From contig NZ_QFWW01000008.1 of assembly GCF_003265345.1 (NCBI RefSeq), positions 218,290 to 282,289 of the forward strand: 64,000 nt of DNA. Reading direction: 5' to 3'. The DNA comes from Lentzea terrae (GTDB lineage Bacteria; Actinomycetota; Actinomycetes; Mycobacteriales; Pseudonocardiaceae). Below, piece after piece: positions 61,636 to 64,000 of the stretch. A model generated the notes under the pieces. It made no database searches, was not told where the DNA came from, and saw only the letters and a list, made by a program, of their open reading frames with translations. The position numbers were made by a program, and so were the translations under genes. Numbering within the stretch: the stretch's first letter is position 1; the number at the start of each line of letters is the position of its first letter.

Positions 61636-63198
61636 CGCCCTGCGCTCCTCGTCCATGGTGCGAAGTAAATCCTTGGTCACCTTCCCGCCCGCGTTGCGGG
61701 GGAGTCCGGCGACCACCACGAGATCCCTGGGCATCTTGAACGAGGCGAGCCGTCCGGCGAGGAACTCGGTCAGCTCCGACAGGGACACCTCGCTGCCGGG
61801 CGCGACGGTGACGAACGCGACCGGCACCTGGCCCCAGCGGTCGTCCGCCCTGCCGATCACCGCGACCTCCAGCACCGAAGGGTGCTCCGCGATGACGTTC
61901 TCCAGTTCGGCGCAGTAGATGTTCTCACCGCCGCTGATGATCATGTCCTTCTTGCGGTCGACCACCCAGACGAAGCCCTCGTCGTCCTGCCTGACCAGAT
62001 CACCGGAGTGGAACCAGCCTCCCGCGAACGCCTCCGCGGTCTCCTTCGGCTTGTTCCAGTACCCCTGCGTCACGGTGGGCCCGCGATAGACGATCTCGCC
62101 CACCTCGCCCGTGGCGACGTCGTTCATGGCGTCGTCGACGATGCGGTACTGGATCGTGGGGATCGGCCGGCCCACGGATCCGAGCTTGCGCGACGAGTCC
62201 TCGCCACGCAGCACGCAGGTGATCGGTGAGGTCTCGGTCTGGCCGAACACGGCCACGTTCAGGGCACCGGGGAACTTCTCGGCCATGGCGAGCAGCGTCG
62301 CCCGGCTCGCGGGGGCGGCACCCCAGCTGATGATCCGCAGCTTCAGATCGCGCTCGCCGATGTCCGGCTGGGCACAGATCAGGTCCCACTGCTGCGGAAC
62401 GTTGAACACCACGGTGGCACCCTCGCGTTCGTAGGCGTCGAGCACCGCGCGGGGATCGAAGGCGCCCAGCGGGTGGATCACGACCGTGCCGCCGACCAGG
62501 ATGTTCGCCACCATCGAACCCAGACCAGCGATGTGGAAGAAGGGCGCGGTCAGGAAGCCGACGTCGGAGTCGTCGAACATCTCCATCGCCCTGATGCAGG
62601 TGAGCGCTTGCAGCTGCAGGTTGCGGTGGGACAGCAGCACTCCCTTCGGTCGGCCGGTGGTGCCCGAGGTGTACATGATCAGTGCCGTTGACTCCTCGGC
62701 GACGTCGGGCAGCTCCATCGGCTCATGTGCGGACAACAACTCCTCGTACGCGGCGTGCGCTCCGGCGCTGTCCGGTTCTCCGATGACGATCACCGTGCCG
62801 ATCGACGCGGCGCACGGCACGGACTCGAACAGCGGCAGCAGTCGCGCGTCGACGACGATGGCCGACGGCGTGCAGTCGGTCAGGACGTGGTCGAGCTCCA
62901 GCGGTGCGAGCCGGAAGCTGAGCGGGACGGCCATGGCCCCCAAGCTGTTGGCCGCGAACACGCTTTCCACGAACCACGGGTGGTTCAGGGTGAGCATCGC
63001 GACGCGGTCACCCCGCGCCACTCCTCGGGCGGCGAGCGCGGCGGCCAGTCGCAACGACCGCTGCGACAACTGCGCCCAGGTCGTGGTCTGCCCGAGGTAC
63101 CGCAGTGCCGGCTTGTCCGGTCGCATCATCGCGTGCGTGGCGGCGTGTGCCATCCAATGGTGCCGGAAAGACCAGGCTGGAACCGCGGCGGTCGGCAT
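61630..63198 (-). CDS. Acyl-CoA synthetase / AMP-dependent ligase
   Basis: The 522-aa enzyme of the ANL superfamily has the P-loop-like ALIMYTSGTTGRPKGVLLSH (A3, residues ~170-189), the A5 region WGAAPASRATL and GQTETSP, WFHSGDLVRQDDEGFVWVVDRKKD (A7-A8) and the catalytic Lys in RNAGGKVTKDLL (A10). It would activate a carboxylic acid, probably the oxidised oligo-isoprenoid, as its CoA thioester. It is divergent from the TetR gene at the window end and convergent with the acyl-CoA dehydrogenase gene. Confidence 0.92.
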   Translation of the reverse strand: MPTAAVPAWSFRHHWMAHAATHAMMRPDKPALRYLGQTTTWAQLSQRSLRLAAALAARGVARGDRVAMLTLNHPWFVESVFAANSLGAMAVPLSFRLAPLELDHVLTDCTPSAIVVDARLLPLFESVPCAASIGTVIVIGEPDSAGAHAAYEELLSAHEPMELPDVAEESTALIMYTSGTTGRPKGVLLSHRNLQLQALTCIRAMEMFDDSDVGFLTAPFFHIAGLGSMVANILVGGTVVIHPLGAFDPRAVLDAYEREGATVVFNVPQQWDLICAQPDIGERDLKLRIISWGAAPASRATLLAMAEKFPGALNVAVFGQTETSPITCVLRGEDSSRKLGSVGRPIPTIQYRIVDDAMNDVATGEVGEIVYRGPTVTQGYWNKPKETAEAFAGGWFHSGDLVRQDDEGFVWVVDRKKDMIISGGENIYCAELENVIAEHPSVLEVAVIGRADDRWGQVPVAFVTVAPGSEVSLSELTEFLAGRLASFKMPRDLVVVAGLPRNAGGKVTKDLLRTMDEERRAS

Positions 63199-63382
63199 GT
63201 GACCGCTCCTCTCCGCTGCCGGATCGGCGTTGCTCGCGGGGGTCAGTATGCCTGCCGAGCGGCTGGTTGAGAAGGATTATGTAAATCAGGAATCACACAG
63301 CGGCAGGTCGGGGGACGCAGGGTTCGTTCCGTGGTTCACTGGCGCACATGGGCTTGGTTTCGCGTACGTACGTCCGGGTGCC

Positions 63383-64000
63383 GTGGTGACCGCCGAGCCG
63401 GCTGCGGCCGTCCGGCCGCGCAACCGCAGGCAACTCATCGTGGACGCGGCCGGTCGTGCCTTCAGCGAGCACGGTTACCACGCGGCGTCGATGGAGGAGA
63501 TCGCCGCCAGCGTGGGCATCACCGCGGCGGCCCTGTACCGGCACTTCCCGAACAAGTACGCGCTGTTCGCCGAGTGTGCGAACGTGATGGTCGATCGGCT
63601 GGTCGCGGCACTCGGCGAGGTGGCCGGCGAAGCGGCCCTGGCGGACGTGCTCGCGGCCCTCACCCGGGTCACCGTCGCCCATCGCGCTTCGGGCGGCGTG
63701 TACCGGTGGGAGGCCCGCTACCTCAACCGCCAGGACCGCAAGGTGCTCCGGACGAAGTTCGGCCACGTAGTCGGCAGGGTGACCGAGGTGCTGAGGCGTG
63801 AGCACCCGCTGCCCGACGAGCACCTGCGAGCCGCGGCGGCCCTCGGCGTGATCGGGTCCATCACGATGCACCACACCTCGATCTCACCACGCAGGGCCGA
63901 AGAACTGCTGCTGGCGTCCGCCCTGCGCGTGGCAGCCGCCGACCCCGCGGCCGCCGCCGGAAACGCCCGCCGCGTCGAACTCCCCGCACAGCCCGTGCCC
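63383..64000 (+). CDS. TetR family regulator, partial (runs off window)
   Basis: The reading frame from GTG 63383 (or GTG 63386) gives a TetR protein with the helix-turn-helix ASMEEIAASVGITAAALYRH followed by FPNKYALFAECANVM, then a C-terminal ligand domain that is still open at base 64000 (over 200 residues). The upstream ATG at 63348 is out of frame. It is divergent from the acyl-CoA ligase gene and probably controls the rubber-degradation locus, as LcpR-type TetR proteins do in Gordonia. The end of the gene is not in the window. Confidence 0.82.
   Translation, partial: MVTAEPAAAVRPRNRRQLIVDAAGRAFSEHGYHAASMEEIAASVGITAAALYRHFPNKYALFAECANVMVDRLVAALGEVAGEAALADVLAALTRVTVAHRASGGVYRWEARYLNRQDRKVLRTKFGHVVGRVTEVLRREHPLPDEHLRAAAALGVIGSITMHHTSISPRRAEELLLASALRVAAADPAAAAGNARRVELPAQPVP

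Noticed and set aside
63275..63287. GATTATGTAAATC as TetR operator between ligase and TetR genes
   Set aside because: Only four bases at each end are symmetric; suggestive position but insufficient evidence.

Overview
The window is very GC-rich, with many GTG and TTG starts and gene overlaps of the ATGA type. It carries a conservon (CvnA-D), SigE-like sigma factors, DUF4360 and streptogrisin-like secreted proteins, and ESX-type toxin genes. This points to a filamentous actinomycete, most likely of the Pseudonocardiales (Lentzea/Saccharothrix-like); the genus is inference. No rRNA, tRNA, CRISPR array, integrase or transposase was seen.

Layout. 0-15.5 kb: secreted and regulatory genes (beta-propeller, TetR with alpha/beta hydrolase, LuxR and STAND regulators, RTX-like protein, flavin monooxygenase). 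Two proteins here carry the LQRxAGNxAV motif of extracellular contractile injection system (eCIS)-linked proteins. One is a 716-aa toxin-like protein with a C-terminal HNH-like nuclease, followed 14 bp later by a double-CXXCG candidate immunity gene. Two inverted copies of a ~165-bp palindromic element lie at 2.5 and 10.5 kb. 15.5-25.8 kb: a VanZ-like gene, a broken MmyB-type regulator, then a compact leftward operon dxs-ispG-ispH-prenyl synthase-like-MFS-P450, with a divergent sulfotransferase. It looks like a small isoprenoid biosynthetic cluster with its own precursor supply. 25.8-28.6 kb: GH10 xylanase and a PQQ-type sugar dehydrogenase. 28.6-34.9 kb: a nitrate/sulfonate-type ABC importer fused by overlapping genes to a complete conservon with a NIT-domain sensor kinase. 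35.4-38.8 kb: FAD oxidoreductase, amidohydrolase and LacI regulator. 38.8-44.5 kb: MarR with lipoprotein, a KhtTU-like K+/H+ antiporter, and an ESX/T7SS toxin operon (YbaB-like, WXG-like, CpnT-N-like, nuclease, immunity). 44.7-56.8 kb: subtilase, sigma/anti-sigma pair, DUF4360 protein, S1 protease, PAS-GGDEF-EAL protein, a lone ketosynthase and a small secreted protein. 57-64 kb: a candidate polyisoprene (rubber) degradation locus with Lcp-type rubber oxygenase, aldehyde dehydrogenase, GXWXG/DUF4334 protein, acyl-CoA dehydrogenase, acyl-CoA ligase and a TetR regulator that runs off the window.

How the genes work together. In the isoprenoid operon Dxs, IspG and IspH would raise IPP/DMAPP supply. 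The prenyl synthase-like protein has lost the usual IPP-binding residues and may act as a cyclase. P450, sulfotransferase and MFS pump would tailor and export the product. In the rubber locus secreted Lcp would cleave polyisoprene to oligomers with aldehyde ends, which the dehydrogenase oxidises and the ligase and acyl-CoA dehydrogenase pass to beta-oxidation. These pathway assignments are inferred from family membership and gene order.
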